A DNA stretch of 57,626 bases from Klebsiella pneumoniae (GCA_945862325.1 CAMAXZ010000026.1:1-57626); one strand, 5' to 3'; counted from the stretch's first letter, positions 42,001 to 50,399 are shown. Notes: generated by a model not told the origin, from the letters alone. Made by a program: numbers and translations.

Positions 42001-43121
42001 GAGATCCAGCCGTCGCCGTCCGCGTCGACGGTGTCGTCGGCGCCGTCGCAGTCCTGGTCGATGCCGTCGTAGGCCGTGTCGGCGGCGCCCGGGTAGATCG
42101 AGGCGTTGGCGTCGTTGCAGTCGGTGCCGCCGTAGGCGGAGCTGTCGAAGCCGTCGCCGTCGCGGTCGTAGTCGGAGTCGCCGGCGCAGTCGGCGTCCAC
42201 GCCGTCGTACGCCGTGTCCGGGGCGCCGGGGTAGATCGTCGCGTCGGCCGGGTCGCAGTCGCCGGTGGCGGTGGTCCATCCGTCGCCGTCGTAGTCGGCC
42301 ACCGCCGAGTAGCTCGAGCCGGCGTCGCCGTCGCTGGCGTTGCCCGGGCCGGAGCCGCCGTTCACGTTCGCGGCGCACACGCTCGTGGTCGTGTCGTAGA
42401 ACTGCTTCACACGCCCGCCGCCGCCGCCGCCGCCGTTGTCGTCGGTGTCGCCGCCGGCCCCACCGTAGGCGTAGATCGTCCCGGTGCACGCCAGCTCGGA
42501 CGCGTAGAGGAGGACGCCGCCGCCGGCGCCGCCACCCGCGGCGTCGTTGTTGGTGACCGGGCCGGCGGCCCCGTAGGCGTAGATCGACCCCGCGATGGTG
42601 ATCGTGTCGGCCTCGAGCCACACCGAACCGCCGCCGTCGCCGCCGTACCCGCCGCCGTCGCCGTCGGCGGCGCCCGCCGCGCCACCCGCGGAGCCCATCT
42701 CGATCGCCACGTTGGAGCTGGATCCGTAGGCGCTGCCGCCGGTGCCGTCGCGGGCGCTGTTGTCGTCCCGGACGCCGTAGCCGCCGTTGCCGCCGTATGC
42801 GCCGCCACCGCCGGAGTCACGGTAGCTGCTGCCGCCGCGTCCGCCGGACGTACCTTCGCCGTTGCCGTTGAGCACACCCCGATACCCGGCCGCCGACGCG
42901 TCGATCCAGCTCGTCGAGTCGACGTAGATGGAGTCGGCGAGGAGCACCAGGGTGCCGCTGCCGGACGAGCCGTCGTAGTCGGCGACCTCGATGCGCCCGC
43001 CGTTGATGACGCGCACCGCGTCGTAGGTGACCGTCCCGGAGAGGGTGACGGACGTGCCGTTGACGGTGAGGTCGGCGGCGGCGGACTCGCGAGCGAGGAG
43101 GACGAGGGCGAGCAGGGTCAT
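39051..43121 (-). CDS. Giant surface protein with 19 metal-binding repeats and MYXO-CTERM tail
   Basis: A 1,356-residue secreted protein. A signal peptide (MTLLALVLLARESAAA) leads into a Gly-rich beta-helix-like N-terminal domain (to about 270). Then come 19 copies of the 'putative metal-binding motif' (DCDDxDxxxxPGAxExWYDGxDQDCDG; about 275-1110), as in the MopE family. A run of thrombospondin-type-3 calcium repeats (DSDGDGLxDxxE) extends to about 1300. The C-terminal tail has GGGGCACG, a hydrophobic helix and RRRA. Asp side chains dominate, so strong Ca/metal binding is expected. GGAG lies 6 bases before the ATG. It is probably a long, stiff, calcium-rigidified cell-surface protein; adhesion is a guess. 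Confidence 0.88.
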   Translation of the reverse strand: MTLLALVLLARESAAADLTVNGTSVTLSGTVTYDAVRVINGGRIEVADYDGSSGSGTLVLLADSIYVDSTSWIDASAAGYRGVLNGNGEGTSGGRGGSSYRDSGGGGAYGGNGGYGVRDDNSARDGTGGSAYGSSSNVAIEMGSAGGAAGAADGDGGGYGGDGGGSVWLEADTITIAGSIYAYGAAGPVTNNDAAGGGAGGGVLLYASELACTGTIYAYGGAGGDTDDNGGGGGGGRVKQFYDTTTSVCAANVNGGSGPGNASDGDAGSSYSAVADYDGDGWTTATGDCDPADATIYPGAPDTAYDGVDADCAGDSDYDRDGDGFDSSAYGGTDCNDANASIYPGAADTAYDGIDQDCDGADDTVDADGDGWISTLDCDDADASVNPGAVEVWYDGVDQDCDGQDDDRDGDGYGYATDCDDDDASINPGEADIWYDGVDSDCDGASDYDRDGDGYDSDAYGGDDCNDTNASINPGVYDTPYDGVDQNCNGSDSVVDADGDGYLSTTDCDDSDAAVNPGAAEVWYDGVDQDCDGNDTDRDGDGYDYTTDCDDGDARINPGASDTWYDGEDTDCDGWSDYDQDRDGHDSDAYGGNDCDDTDASFNPDVADTPYDGVDQDCDGVDGVIDADGDGWDSTEDCDDSDASINPGEAEIWYDGIDQDCDGRDDDRDEDGFGVSTDCDDTDPAAYPGAPDTWYDGVDSDCDGASDYDADGDGYISDAYGGTDCDDSDATVNPGAADAPYDGEDQDCDGADAVIDLDEDGYDSTEDCDDADASVYPGAPDAAYDGIDSDCDGADETIDADSDGFDQSSDCDDTDASVNPDATDTPYDGIDQDCDGEDAVVDADADGFASTVDCDDADASVNPSASETWYDGIDQDCDGNDDDQDLDGFGLDEDCDDTDATINPDATEAWYDGIDGDCDGASDYDADGDGYDSASYGGADCDDGDASVNPGAADDPSDEIDQDCSGDANHDADSDGFVDAAWGGDDCDDANSAVNPDAEETWYDGIDGDCDGASDYDQDGDGEDASDYGGVDCDDTDATVNTSGEETWYDGIDGDCDGGSDFDQDGDGYDAAAYDGDDCDDTSIEIYPGAPEIPDGLDNDCNGVVEDDDSDGDGLTDAEEAVIGSDIDNADSDGDGLYDGYEVGDDVTSPRDSDGDGVEDWADTDDDGDGLDTADEIGAAYDPEDPTSEPDDVDIDGTPDHLDDDSDADGWPDADEGMSDTDGDGLGDAEDADDDGDDIPTVVEDNEDVDADGVADPDVDGDGTPNSRDEDSDGDGLTDLEEGTDDADEDGVADYVDPEDGPVLSENTEGLTGLDFSYTGGGGCACGTAPSGAAGASAAGWLVGLLAMVGLARRRA
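39805..42300. repeat. Tandem coding repeats with 390-bp higher-order period
   Basis: Nineteen units of about 41-46 codons. The units come in three flavours that recur as a block. The A-type marker TACCAGA(C/T)CT begins at 41161, 41551 and 41941, exactly 390 bases apart. A fourth A-type unit (TACCAGGTCT) begins at 40513, 648 bases away, equal to one block plus two extra 129-base units. This is the pattern of recent segmental duplication. Confidence 0.85.
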
Positions 43122-43161
43122 TCCGGACTCCGAGGCAGGCTCAGGGTACCGCGACCACCCT

Positions 43162-44856
43162 TCAGATGTCGCGTCCGTCGACCTGCTTGATTGTGAACTC
43201 GACGCGTCGGTTCTTGGTCCTGCCTTCGGCGGTGGCGTTCGTGTCGACCGGCTTCGTCTCGCCGTACCCGACGGCGTAGACGCGCGCCGCGTCGACCCGT
43301 CCGGTCGTGGTCAACCACGCGACCACCGCTTCGGCCCGCCCCTGAGAGAGCTTTAGGTTCTTTGCGTCGTTGCCGTCCGAGTCGGTGTGCCCGGCCACCT
43401 CGACACGGCTGATATCGGCGTTGTCCCTCAGGGTCTTCGCGATCTCCTCGAGCAGCGGGAAGCTCTCGGCCTTGATGCTCGTCTTGGCCGTGTCGAACCG
43501 GATGGTCTCGAGGATCTCGATCTTCGAGAGGGAGACGATCACCCGCTTCGGGCAGCCGTCGGAGCGCGCGGGATCTTCACGTGGATCCCGCGGTTGATCC
43601 GGACAGGCGTCCCGCGCGTCGGGGACGAGGTCCGCGTCGCGGTCCGGGCAGCCCTTCAGCGCCGCGGGGCCCGGCTCGTCCGGGCAGGCGTCGGTGATGT
43701 CCGACAGGCCGTCCTTGTCCCGATCCGGGCAACCGCCGGTGGCGGCCGTGCCGGCCTGGTCGGGGCAGGCGTCTTCCGGATCGCGGAGCCCGTCGCCGTC
43801 GTTGTCCGGATCCGGACACCCGTCCTCGTCCTGGAACAGGTCGCGATCTTCCGCGTTCGTCGGGCACTTGTCGGCGATGTCGTCCACCCGGTCCTTGTCG
43901 TTGTCCGGGTCCGGGCAGCCGTCGTGATCGTCGAAGCCGTCGCGGTCCTCCGGGTCGGTCACGCAGCCGTCGACGTCGTCGAACACGGTGTCACCGTCGG
44001 TGTCACGAACAGGCTCCTTCCCCGGCGAACGCCAGCTCACCGCGGCGAGCACGCGCAGGTCGGGCGCGCCGACGCCGGCCACCACGCCGGTCCCCACTCC
44101 GAGGGAGGCGAGCACGTCGCCGAAGGTCCCCTGCCCCCACCCGTGGAGCTCGAACGGGTTCTTGTTGAAGGGGCCGATGCCGTCGGCCAGGGTGATCTGA
44201 CCGTCCAGCTCGGCGCCGAACGCCCAACGTTCGCCGATGCGGTGCCCGACGCCGAGGCCGAGGGACAGCGCGCTGCCGAAGGAGAAGTCGCCGAGCGTCG
44301 TCGCCCGGACGGCGGAGACGCCCACGTTCGCGTCGACGAACCCGGCCTCCCACGGCGCCACGCCCGCGGTGGCCGTCAGGGCACCGCCCACGCCACCCGC
44401 GCCGGTGTAGGTGTCGGGGTTTCCGGTCGGGAGCAGCAGGCGCGGCGCGACCGACACCGCCACGGGGGACGAGTCCCGGCGTACGAGCGGGATGACGGCG
44501 TCGATCCGCGCGTCGCCGACGGAGAAGCCCGAGGCGTCGAGGTCCGGCCCGCCGACGAACGGGTACACGGGCAACGCCGCGTCGATGCGGAGCACCTCGC
44601 CGACGACGTAGCCGCCGAGGAGCTGGGCGCCGAACGAGCTGGAGACGAGCGCCTCGGACGTGCCGTCCTCGAATCGACGTACGACCGGGTTGTTCGCGTA
44701 CACGAGCGCGAGGCCCGCGTTCCATGCACCCGGCCAACCGATGTCCGGAGACAGCACCTGCGGGCCGCCTCGCGCGTCCGTCCAGCCACCGACGGGATCG
44801 AAGGTGTCTGCGTCGAGGGCGGCGGCAGGGAGGACGAGAGCGAGCGCGAGCAGCAT
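43162..44856 (-). CDS. OmpA-family outer-membrane protein with thrombospondin-3 repeats
   Basis: A 564-residue protein. Signal peptide MLLALALVLPAAA. A transmembrane beta-barrel covers residues about 20-280. A linker of thrombospondin type 3 calcium-binding repeats (DTDGDTVFDDVDGCVTDPEDRDG and similar, each with paired Cys) covers about 285-430. A C-terminal OmpA peptidoglycan-binding domain has VEVAGHTDSDGNDAKNLKLSQGRAEAV and GYGETKPVDTNATAEGRTKNRRVEF. It tethers the outer membrane to the cell wall. The domain order is common in deltaproteobacterial OmpA proteins. It is transcribed in the same direction as the giant repeat protein 40 bases downstream, which may be co-expressed. Confidence 0.92.
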   Translation of the reverse strand: MLLALALVLPAAALDADTFDPVGGWTDARGGPQVLSPDIGWPGAWNAGLALVYANNPVVRRFEDGTSEALVSSSFGAQLLGGYVVGEVLRIDAALPVYPFVGGPDLDASGFSVGDARIDAVIPLVRRDSSPVAVSVAPRLLLPTGNPDTYTGAGGVGGALTATAGVAPWEAGFVDANVGVSAVRATTLGDFSFGSALSLGLGVGHRIGERWAFGAELDGQITLADGIGPFNKNPFELHGWGQGTFGDVLASLGVGTGVVAGVGAPDLRVLAAVSWRSPGKEPVRDTDGDTVFDDVDGCVTDPEDRDGFDDHDGCPDPDNDKDRVDDIADKCPTNAEDRDLFQDEDGCPDPDNDGDGLRDPEDACPDQAGTAATGGCPDRDKDGLSDITDACPDEPGPAALKGCPDRDADLVPDARDACPDQPRDPREDPARSDGCPKRVIVSLSKIEILETIRFDTAKTSIKAESFPLLEEIAKTLRDNADISRVEVAGHTDSDGNDAKNLKLSQGRAEAVVAWLTTTGRVDAARVYAVGYGETKPVDTNATAEGRTKNRRVEFTIKQVDGRDI

Positions 44857-44882
44857 GGCGACCCCCGAGCGGAGAGCGGACG

Positions 44883-46016
44883 CTACGACGCGTGCGACGC
44901 CCGGTCAAGCGCCGCGGCGTACAGCGCTTCGACGTCGCCGACGACCTGATCCCAGCCGTATCGGCGCGCGGTCGTGCGTGCCGCGGCCGACACCGCGGCG
45001 TAGCGCTCGCCGAGGTCGCGGGCGCCCGCGATCGTGGCCGCGGCTTCCGAGGGCTTCGAGAAGTCGGCGATCCAGCCGTTCTGACCGTGATCCACGAAGT
45101 AGCGGAAGGCGCGGATGTCGTTGAGCACGCTCGGGACGCCGGTGGCCATCGCCTCGACCACGCTGAGGCCGAAGCTCTCGTACTCACTCGGGAACAGCCC
45201 CAGCTCCGCCGTGCGGACGGCCTCCTTCAGTCGCGCGAACGGCACCTTGCCCTCGAAGCGCACGCGGTCGGCCAGGCCGAGGGCGTCGCGCTCGCGCGTG
45301 AGCGAGGCCACGAGGCCCTCGACGACCTCGGGCCCCACGATCGAGGCCTCGAACGGGCGCGGGTCGCGATCGCGCAGGGCGGCGAGGGACCGGAGGAGGT
45401 GGGACAGGCCCTTGTGGGTGTCGACCCGGCCCGTCGTGACGAACGCCCCGGGGCGCGGCGCGTGCTCGAGCGGGAGCCATGGATCGAGGTCCACCGCGGA
45501 TCGCAGGAGGGTGCCGCGTCGGGTGACGGCGCGGAAGAGCTCCTCGTCCTGGTCGCTCGTGAACACCAGGGCGTCGACCGCGTGGGCCAGCGCGCGTGTG
45601 CCGGTGTGGAACCAGGCCGTCTTGAGGGCCTTGGCGAACGGGGTGTGGAAGAACCCGCCGTGGGTGGAGAGCACCACCGGGCGGCGGTGCCAGGGCTTCG
45701 TGAGGGTGATCCAGTCGGCGAGGAAGTCGATCGCGTGGACGTGGACGAGGTCGTAGCGCCGGATGAAGCGCGCGACCCGGGGCGCGATGGGGTAGCGCGT
45801 GCTGCCCGCGAACGGCACGCGCCACACGTGGATCCCGTCGAGGTTCTCGTAGGGGGCGTAGCGCGATCCGTCCGCGAAGCTGCGGTCGAGGGTGACGACG
45901 TCGACCGTGTGTCCGCGGGCGCGCAGCGCGCGGGACAGCCACTCGACGTGCTTCTCGATGCCCCCGATGTTGGGGTGGAAGACGCGGCTGACCTGCAAGA
46001 CGCGGAGAGGGCGCAC
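44883..46016 (-). CDS. GT4 family glycosyltransferase
   Basis: A 377-residue retaining glycosyltransferase of the GT-B fold. The N-terminal domain has VLQVSRVFHPNIGGIEKHVEWLSRAL with the Gly-Gly acceptor loop. The C-terminal nucleotide-sugar domain has FVTTGRVDTHKGLSHLLRSL and the E-x7-E signature (SEYESFGLSVVEAMATGVPSV). The donor is not determined. It is divergent from hddC (31 bases between starts), suggesting it acts on the heptose-containing glycan. I chose the GTG at 46016 because the first beta strand begins 4 residues later; a longer start at 46130 would run into hddC. Confidence 0.87.
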   Translation of the reverse strand: MRPLRVLQVSRVFHPNIGGIEKHVEWLSRALRARGHTVDVVTLDRSFADGSRYAPYENLDGIHVWRVPFAGSTRYPIAPRVARFIRRYDLVHVHAIDFLADWITLTKPWHRRPVVLSTHGGFFHTPFAKALKTAWFHTGTRALAHAVDALVFTSDQDEELFRAVTRRGTLLRSAVDLDPWLPLEHAPRPGAFVTTGRVDTHKGLSHLLRSLAALRDRDPRPFEASIVGPEVVEGLVASLTRERDALGLADRVRFEGKVPFARLKEAVRTAELGLFPSEYESFGLSVVEAMATGVPSVLNDIRAFRYFVDHGQNGWIADFSKPSEAAATIAGARDLGERYAAVSAAARTTARRYGWDQVVGDVEALYAAALDRASHAS

Positions 46017-46033
46017 GCGACCGCCTATCGCGC

Positions 46034-46039
46034 TATCCT
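46034..46039 (+). promoter_or_regulatory. Candidate -10 element before hddC
   Basis: TATCCT ends 8 bases before the ATG at 46048. Unlike the other cases, a GGAGG lies between it and the start, so the transcript would have an almost absent leader. Confidence 0.3.
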
Positions 46040-46047
46040 GGAGGCGG

Positions 46048-46758
46048 ATGTCCCCTCCGATCGACGTCGCGTGCATCCTCGCCGGGGGCCTGGGCACCCG
46101 CCTCCGCCCGCTGACGGACGCCGTGCCCAAGCCGATGGTCGAGGTCGAAGGCCGACCATTCTTGTGGCACCAGCTACGACGGATCGCCGAAGGCGGGGTG
46201 CGGCGGTTCGTGCTCGCGGTCGGCTACAAGGCGACGATCATCGAGGAATACTTCGGCGATGGAGCCGCCTGGGGTTGGGAGATCCGCTACTCGGCCGAGC
46301 GCGCTCCCCTGGGGACCGGCGGCGCCCTGCTCCACGCCCTGCCTCTGCTGCCGGAGCGGTTCCTCGTGCTCAACGGCGACACCTGGCTCGGGCTCACGTG
46401 GGCCCCGCTCCTCTCGGATTCGTGGGAAGACGAGGGCTTCGACGGGCTGATCGGCGTGCGACCAATGCTCGACTGCGCGGCCTTCGGGCGCGTCGATCAC
46501 GACGGGCGTCGGCTCCTCGCGTTCCGCGAGAAGGACGCGAGCGCGGGCGTGGGGGACATCAACGCCGGCGTCTACGTCCTGCACCGCCGGGCGCTCGCCG
46601 CGCGCACCACCGAGAGCCCGAGCTTCTCCCTCGAGCGCGAGGTGCTGCCGCGGGCGCCGCTCGCGGTGCGCCCGATCGACGGCGACTTCGTCGACATCGG
46701 CACCTTCGAGACCCTCACCTCGTTTCGAGATCGAATGGCGGAGGCACGCGCCACATGA
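46048..46758 (+). CDS. hddC: D-glycero-alpha-D-manno-heptose-1-phosphate guanylyltransferase
   Basis: A sugar-phosphate nucleotidyltransferase that forms GDP-D-glycero-alpha-D-manno-heptose from heptose-1-phosphate and GTP. The product has 236 residues. The nucleotide motif is ILAGGLGTRLRPLTDAVPKPMVEVEGRP; the metal-binding Asp is in VLNGDTW. GDINAGVYVLHRR and DFVDIGTFET are typical. The family alone would not separate GDP-heptose from other NDP-sugar enzymes. The assignment rests on the adjacent hddA, gmhA and gmhB. It is coupled to hddA by an ATGA overlap. Confidence 0.85.
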   Translation: MSPPIDVACILAGGLGTRLRPLTDAVPKPMVEVEGRPFLWHQLRRIAEGGVRRFVLAVGYKATIIEEYFGDGAAWGWEIRYSAERAPLGTGGALLHALPLLPERFLVLNGDTWLGLTWAPLLSDSWEDEGFDGLIGVRPMLDCAAFGRVDHDGRRLLAFREKDASAGVGDINAGVYVLHRRALAARTTESPSFSLEREVLPRAPLAVRPIDGDFVDIGTFETLTSFRDRMAEARAT

Positions 46759-47774
46759 GCCGAATCGTCCACTCCCGATCCCCCTGTCGACTGTCGCTCG
46801 GCGGCGGTGGCACCGACGTGTCGCCCTACACCGAGGAGTACGGCGGCGCGGTGACGAACTTCGCGATCGACGTGTACATGGAGGCGTCCCTGCGCGTTCG
46901 CGACGACGCCACCGTCACGATCCACTCGATCTCCGGCGGAAAGCGCCAGACATGGGCGTCGCTCGAGGAGGCCCTGGAGTCCGCGTCCGGCGACCACGCC
47001 CTCGCACGGGCGGTGGCGCGCCGCATGTACACCCAGAAGACTGGCTTTGACCTCTGTTATTATGCGCCGATCCCCGAGCGATCGGGCCTCGGCGGCTCCG
47101 CGGCGCTCGCGGCCGCGATGGCCGCGACGTTCAATCACCTCGCGCACGACCGGGTCGACGCCTACGAGCTCGCGGAGCTGGTGTACAAGGTAGAACGCCA
47201 GGACCTTCGGAACCTCGGCGGCCGGCAGGACCAATACGCGGCGATCTTCGGCGGCCTCAACTACATCGAGTTCCGCGGCGACGCGTTCGTGCGCGTCAAC
47301 CCGCTGCGACCGCCGGAGTCGGTGATGGAGCTGCTGCAACGCCAGCTGCTGCTGTTCTGGGTCGGCGCGCGCGAGGCGAGCGGCGGCATCATCGAGGAGC
47401 AGGTGAAGAACGTGAGCGCGGGCAACGACGCGCTCAACGCCACCCACGAGGCGAAGGTGATGGCGGGCGACATCAAGCGGGCGCTCCTCGCGGGCGACCT
47501 GGAGCGCCTCGGCGACCTGCTCCATGACGGGTGGATGCAAAAGAAGCGCTTTGGAAGTCGAATCTCGAACGCGCACATCGACGCCTTGTACGACGCGCTC
47601 CGCGACGCGGGCATGCGCGGCGGAAAGATCACGGGCGCGGGCGGCGGCGGGCACATGTTGTGCTGGGCCCCGTTCGATCGGCGGGCCGACGTGCTGCGCG
47701 TGGTGCGCGACGCGGGCGGGCGCCACGTCCCCTACCGGATCGACCGGGTCGGGCTGACCACGTGGGAGGAGTGA
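46755..47774 (+). CDS. hddA: D-glycero-alpha-D-manno-heptose-7-phosphate kinase
   Basis: A GHMP-superfamily kinase that phosphorylates heptose-7-phosphate at C1. The 339-residue product starts SRSPCRLSLGGGGTDVSPY, the HddA version of motif 1. It has the ATP-binding motif PERSGLGGSAALAAA and motif 3 KITGAGGGGHMLC. RQDQYAAIFGG is another family signature. It follows hddC by ATGA and precedes gmhA by 2 bases. With gmhA, gmhB and hddC it completes the GDP-heptose route known from S-layer and capsule glycans. Confidence 0.9.
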   Translation: MSRIVHSRSPCRLSLGGGGTDVSPYTEEYGGAVTNFAIDVYMEASLRVRDDATVTIHSISGGKRQTWASLEEALESASGDHALARAVARRMYTQKTGFDLCYYAPIPERSGLGGSAALAAAMAATFNHLAHDRVDAYELAELVYKVERQDLRNLGGRQDQYAAIFGGLNYIEFRGDAFVRVNPLRPPESVMELLQRQLLLFWVGAREASGGIIEEQVKNVSAGNDALNATHEAKVMAGDIKRALLAGDLERLGDLLHDGWMQKKRFGSRISNAHIDALYDALRDAGMRGGKITGAGGGGHMLCWAPFDRRADVLRVVRDAGGRHVPYRIDRVGLTTWEE

Positions 47775-47776
47775 GG

Positions 47777-48364
47777 ATGGACGCACGCGCCCTGGCCGCC
47801 GAGGCCCTCGCAGAGTCGCTCGCCGTGCACCGCGCCATCGTCGAGGGCCCCCTCGCCGACGACGTGGCGCGCGCGGCGGAGCGCATGGTCGCGGCCTTGC
47901 GGGCCGGCGGCACGGTGTATTGGGTCGGCAACGGAGGCAGCGCGGGGGACGCACAGCACCTCGCCGCGGAGCTCGTCGGTCGCTTTTATTGGGATCGCCC
48001 GCCGCTCCGCAGCCACGCCCTCACCGTGAACACGAGCGCCCTGACGGCGCTCGTGAACGACTACCCGCCCGAGCAGGTGTTCGAGCGCCAGGCCCGCGCG
48101 TTCTGCGGCCCCCACGACGTGCTCGTCGGCCTCTCCACCTCCGGCAACAGCGCCAACGTCGTGCTCGCCGTGGCCGCCGCCCGCGCCGCCGGGTGCTTCA
48201 CGATCGCGCTCTGTGGCGCCAACGGCGGGAAGCTCGCGGAGGCGGCCGACCTCGCCCTCTGCGTGCCGAGCCGGAGCACGCCGCGCATCCAGGAAGGGCA
48301 CATCCTGCTCGGGCACACGGTCTGCCAGCTCGTGGAAGCCGAGCTCCACCCTCGATCCGCGTGA
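47777..48364 (+). CDS. gmhA: Sedoheptulose-7-phosphate isomerase
   Basis: Converts sedoheptulose-7-phosphate to D-glycero-D-manno-heptose-7-phosphate, the first step of heptose synthesis. The 195-residue SIS-fold protein has VGNGGSAGDAQHLAAELVGRF, LSTSGNSANVV (phosphosugar loop) and the C-terminal EGHILLGHTVCQLVE with the catalytic/zinc His. The ATG at 47777 follows a GGAGGAGTGAGG purine run. Its stop overlaps the gmhB start (GTGA). Confidence 0.95.
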   Translation: MDARALAAEALAESLAVHRAIVEGPLADDVARAAERMVAALRAGGTVYWVGNGGSAGDAQHLAAELVGRFYWDRPPLRSHALTVNTSALTALVNDYPPEQVFERQARAFCGPHDVLVGLSTSGNSANVVLAVAAARAAGCFTIALCGANGGKLAEAADLALCVPSRSTPRIQEGHILLGHTVCQLVEAELHPRSA

Positions 48365-48897
48365 AGCGACCGGCCGCGTTCCTCGACCGCGACGGGACGC
48401 TCATCGAAGAGGTGAACTACCTCGCGCGGCCCGAGCAGGTCGCGGTCCTCCCGGGCGTGCGCGACGCCCTGGGCGCGCTCCGCGACGCGGGGTGGGCGCT
48501 GGTCCTCGTGACGAACCAGGCGGGAGTCGCGCGGGGCTACTTCGAGGAGTCTGCGGTGATCGCCGCGAACGCGCGCCTCGAGGCCCTCCTCGGCCTTCGC
48601 TTCGACGGGGTGTACTGGTGCCCCCACCACCCCGACGGCGTGGTGCCGTCGCTCGCGCGGGCGTGCGCGTGCCGAAAGCCGGCACCGGGGATGATCCGAC
48701 GCGCGATCGACGAGCTGGATCTGCGCGTCGACGGGTCCTTCGTGGTGGGTGACAAGCGGAGCGACCTCGAGGCAGGCCGCGCGCTCGGGCTGCCGGGGTG
48801 GCTCGTGCGCACCGGGCACGGGGCGAACGAGCCGGCGGGAGACTGGCCCGCCGCCGCCGACCTGTCCGCCGTCGTCGCCGAGGTGCTGGGCCGATGA
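48361..48897 (+). CDS. gmhB: D-glycero-D-manno-heptose-1,7-bisphosphate phosphatase
   Basis: A HAD-family phosphatase that removes the C7 phosphate of heptose bisphosphate. The 178-residue product has the catalytic FLDRDGTLIEE (Asp9 nucleophile, Asp11 acid/base), VTNQAGVARGYF and the zinc loop WCPHHPDGVVPSLARACACRKP. The last has Cys-x-His and Cys-x-Cys, characteristic of GmhB. VGDKRSDLEAG is HAD motif IV. It starts with GTG overlapping gmhA and ends in an ATGA overlap with the polymerase/ligase gene. Confidence 0.94.
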   Translation: MKRPAAFLDRDGTLIEEVNYLARPEQVAVLPGVRDALGALRDAGWALVLVTNQAGVARGYFEESAVIAANARLEALLGLRFDGVYWCPHHPDGVVPSLARACACRKPAPGMIRRAIDELDLRVDGSFVVGDKRSDLEAGRALGLPGWLVRTGHGANEPAGDWPAAADLSAVVAEVLGR

Positions 48898-50399
48898 GCG
48901 CCAACAACCCCTTCGCGGACCTCGGGAGCGACCCCGCCCGGCAGCTCATCGCCCCGGCGATCGTGGCGGTGCCCCTCGCCCTTGCGCTCGCGTACGGCGG
49001 CGTGCACTACATGGCCGCGATGGCCATCGTGGGGGTCGGCGCCGGTGTGTTCCTCGCGAACCCACGCGCGTTCATCCTCGGTTTTCTCGTCCTGATCGCG
49101 CTGCGGAACTTCCTCGCCGGCGGCGAGCGAATCGGAAACGACGCGTTCAACTTCGATCTCGGCGGCCTCGCCAACGTGCTGGCGACGGGCATCGGGCTCG
49201 TCTATTTCCTCGTGCTGTGGAAGAACCCATTCAAAGGGCGCTCCCTCACCGTTCCGTACGGGGTGTTCCTCGGCATCTTCGTCATCAGCATGTGGTGGGC
49301 GCCGGACTTCCGCTGGGCCGTGCGGTTCGTCACGCGGCTCGGCGCGCCGTTCTTCACGTACCTGATCATCAGCGACATGATGGACCGCCGGATGGTCGGG
49401 CAGGTCATCAACGCCATCTACGCGTCGAGCGCGATCCCGATCGTGTACGGCTTCTTCCAGCTCCTCACCGGGCAGGGGAACGACATCACGGAAGGGTACA
49501 TGCGGGTGAACTCGAGCTTCTTCCACCCCGCGCACTTCAGCATGTACCTGACGTTCCTGTTCTGCCTCGCGTACGCGGAGTTCCTCGACCCCGCCGCGAA
49601 GAACAAGTCGGGGCGGCTCCTCTACATCGTCCTGCTCGTCATCCTCGAGATCGCCACGTACACGCGTATCTCCTGGCTCGCGATGGGCTTGTGTTTCGTC
49701 TACCTGTCTCTCGCGTACGGCAAGCGCTCGTACCTGCTCGTCGGGGCCGTGCTCGGAGGCTTCGGCGTTCTCGCCTTCGGCGGCGGCATCGTCGAGCGCA
49801 TGTCGGACGCCGGGAGCGTGTTCGAGAGCGGCGAGCTCTACGACCTCAACAGCAGCGTCGGGTGGCGGCTGTACTTCTGGGACGAGATCCTCAAGCGGTA
49901 CTCGGAGCGCTTCTGGTTCGGCTTCGGCGCCGGGAGCTCCGTCATGCTCGGCATCGAGCTGTTCGGCCTCGAGGCGGCCCCGCACAACGGCTACCTCCGC
50001 GTCCTGTACGAGACGGGCGTCACGGGGGCGCTGAGCTTCCTCTGGGTGCTCGTCGTGATGATGTGGCAAGGCTTTCGCCTGATCCGCAGCTCGGGCGACC
50101 TCCGCCTCACGTACATCTCGCACGTGTACGTGACGATGACCCTCACGTACGTGCTGCTCAACCTGACCGACAACATCCTCGAGTACTACGAGGTCGCCAT
50201 CTACCAATGGGCGATCCTCTCGCTCGTCGAGTACAACAACCTCCACGCCGCGCGCGCGGGAATCATCAAAGAAGCGATGTTCGAAGCGGATCTCGAGGCG
50301 GAGGCAGAGGCGGTCGAGGAGGTGCGCGAGCTCGCGACGCCGGTGCCGGAACCGGAGCCGCCGCGCCTCGGCGCGCACCTCGCTCGACGATCGCCGTAG
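48894..50399 (+). CDS. O-antigen polymerase/ligase-like membrane protein (Wzy/WaaL)
   Basis: A 501-residue protein with about 10-12 membrane helices and a large periplasmic loop. The Wzy_C-type region includes DITEGYMRVNSSFFHPAHFSMYL and the downstream WRLYFWDEILKRYSERFWFGFGAG with APHNGYLRVLYETGV, typical of O-antigen ligase/polymerase proteins. The C-terminus is an acidic cytoplasmic tail. It either polymerises repeat units or transfers them to an acceptor; sequence alone does not decide. It is last in the hddC-hddA-gmhA-gmhB chain, joined by ATGA. Confidence 0.82.
   Translation: MSANNPFADLGSDPARQLIAPAIVAVPLALALAYGGVHYMAAMAIVGVGAGVFLANPRAFILGFLVLIALRNFLAGGERIGNDAFNFDLGGLANVLATGIGLVYFLVLWKNPFKGRSLTVPYGVFLGIFVISMWWAPDFRWAVRFVTRLGAPFFTYLIISDMMDRRMVGQVINAIYASSAIPIVYGFFQLLTGQGNDITEGYMRVNSSFFHPAHFSMYLTFLFCLAYAEFLDPAAKNKSGRLLYIVLLVILEIATYTRISWLAMGLCFVYLSLAYGKRSYLLVGAVLGGFGVLAFGGGIVERMSDAGSVFESGELYDLNSSVGWRLYFWDEILKRYSERFWFGFGAGSSVMLGIELFGLEAAPHNGYLRVLYETGVTGALSFLWVLVVMMWQGFRLIRSSGDLRLTYISHVYVTMTLTYVLLNLTDNILEYYEVAIYQWAILSLVEYNNLHAARAGIIKEAMFEADLEAEAEAVEEVRELATPVPEPEPPRLGAHLARRSP

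Noticed and set aside
39519..43190. A 1,223-codon open frame on the plus strand opposite the metal-binding repeat gene
   Set aside because: Its product is an endless Val/Ala/Gly string mirroring GAC-rich codons of the real gene. It has no domain or ribosome-binding site.
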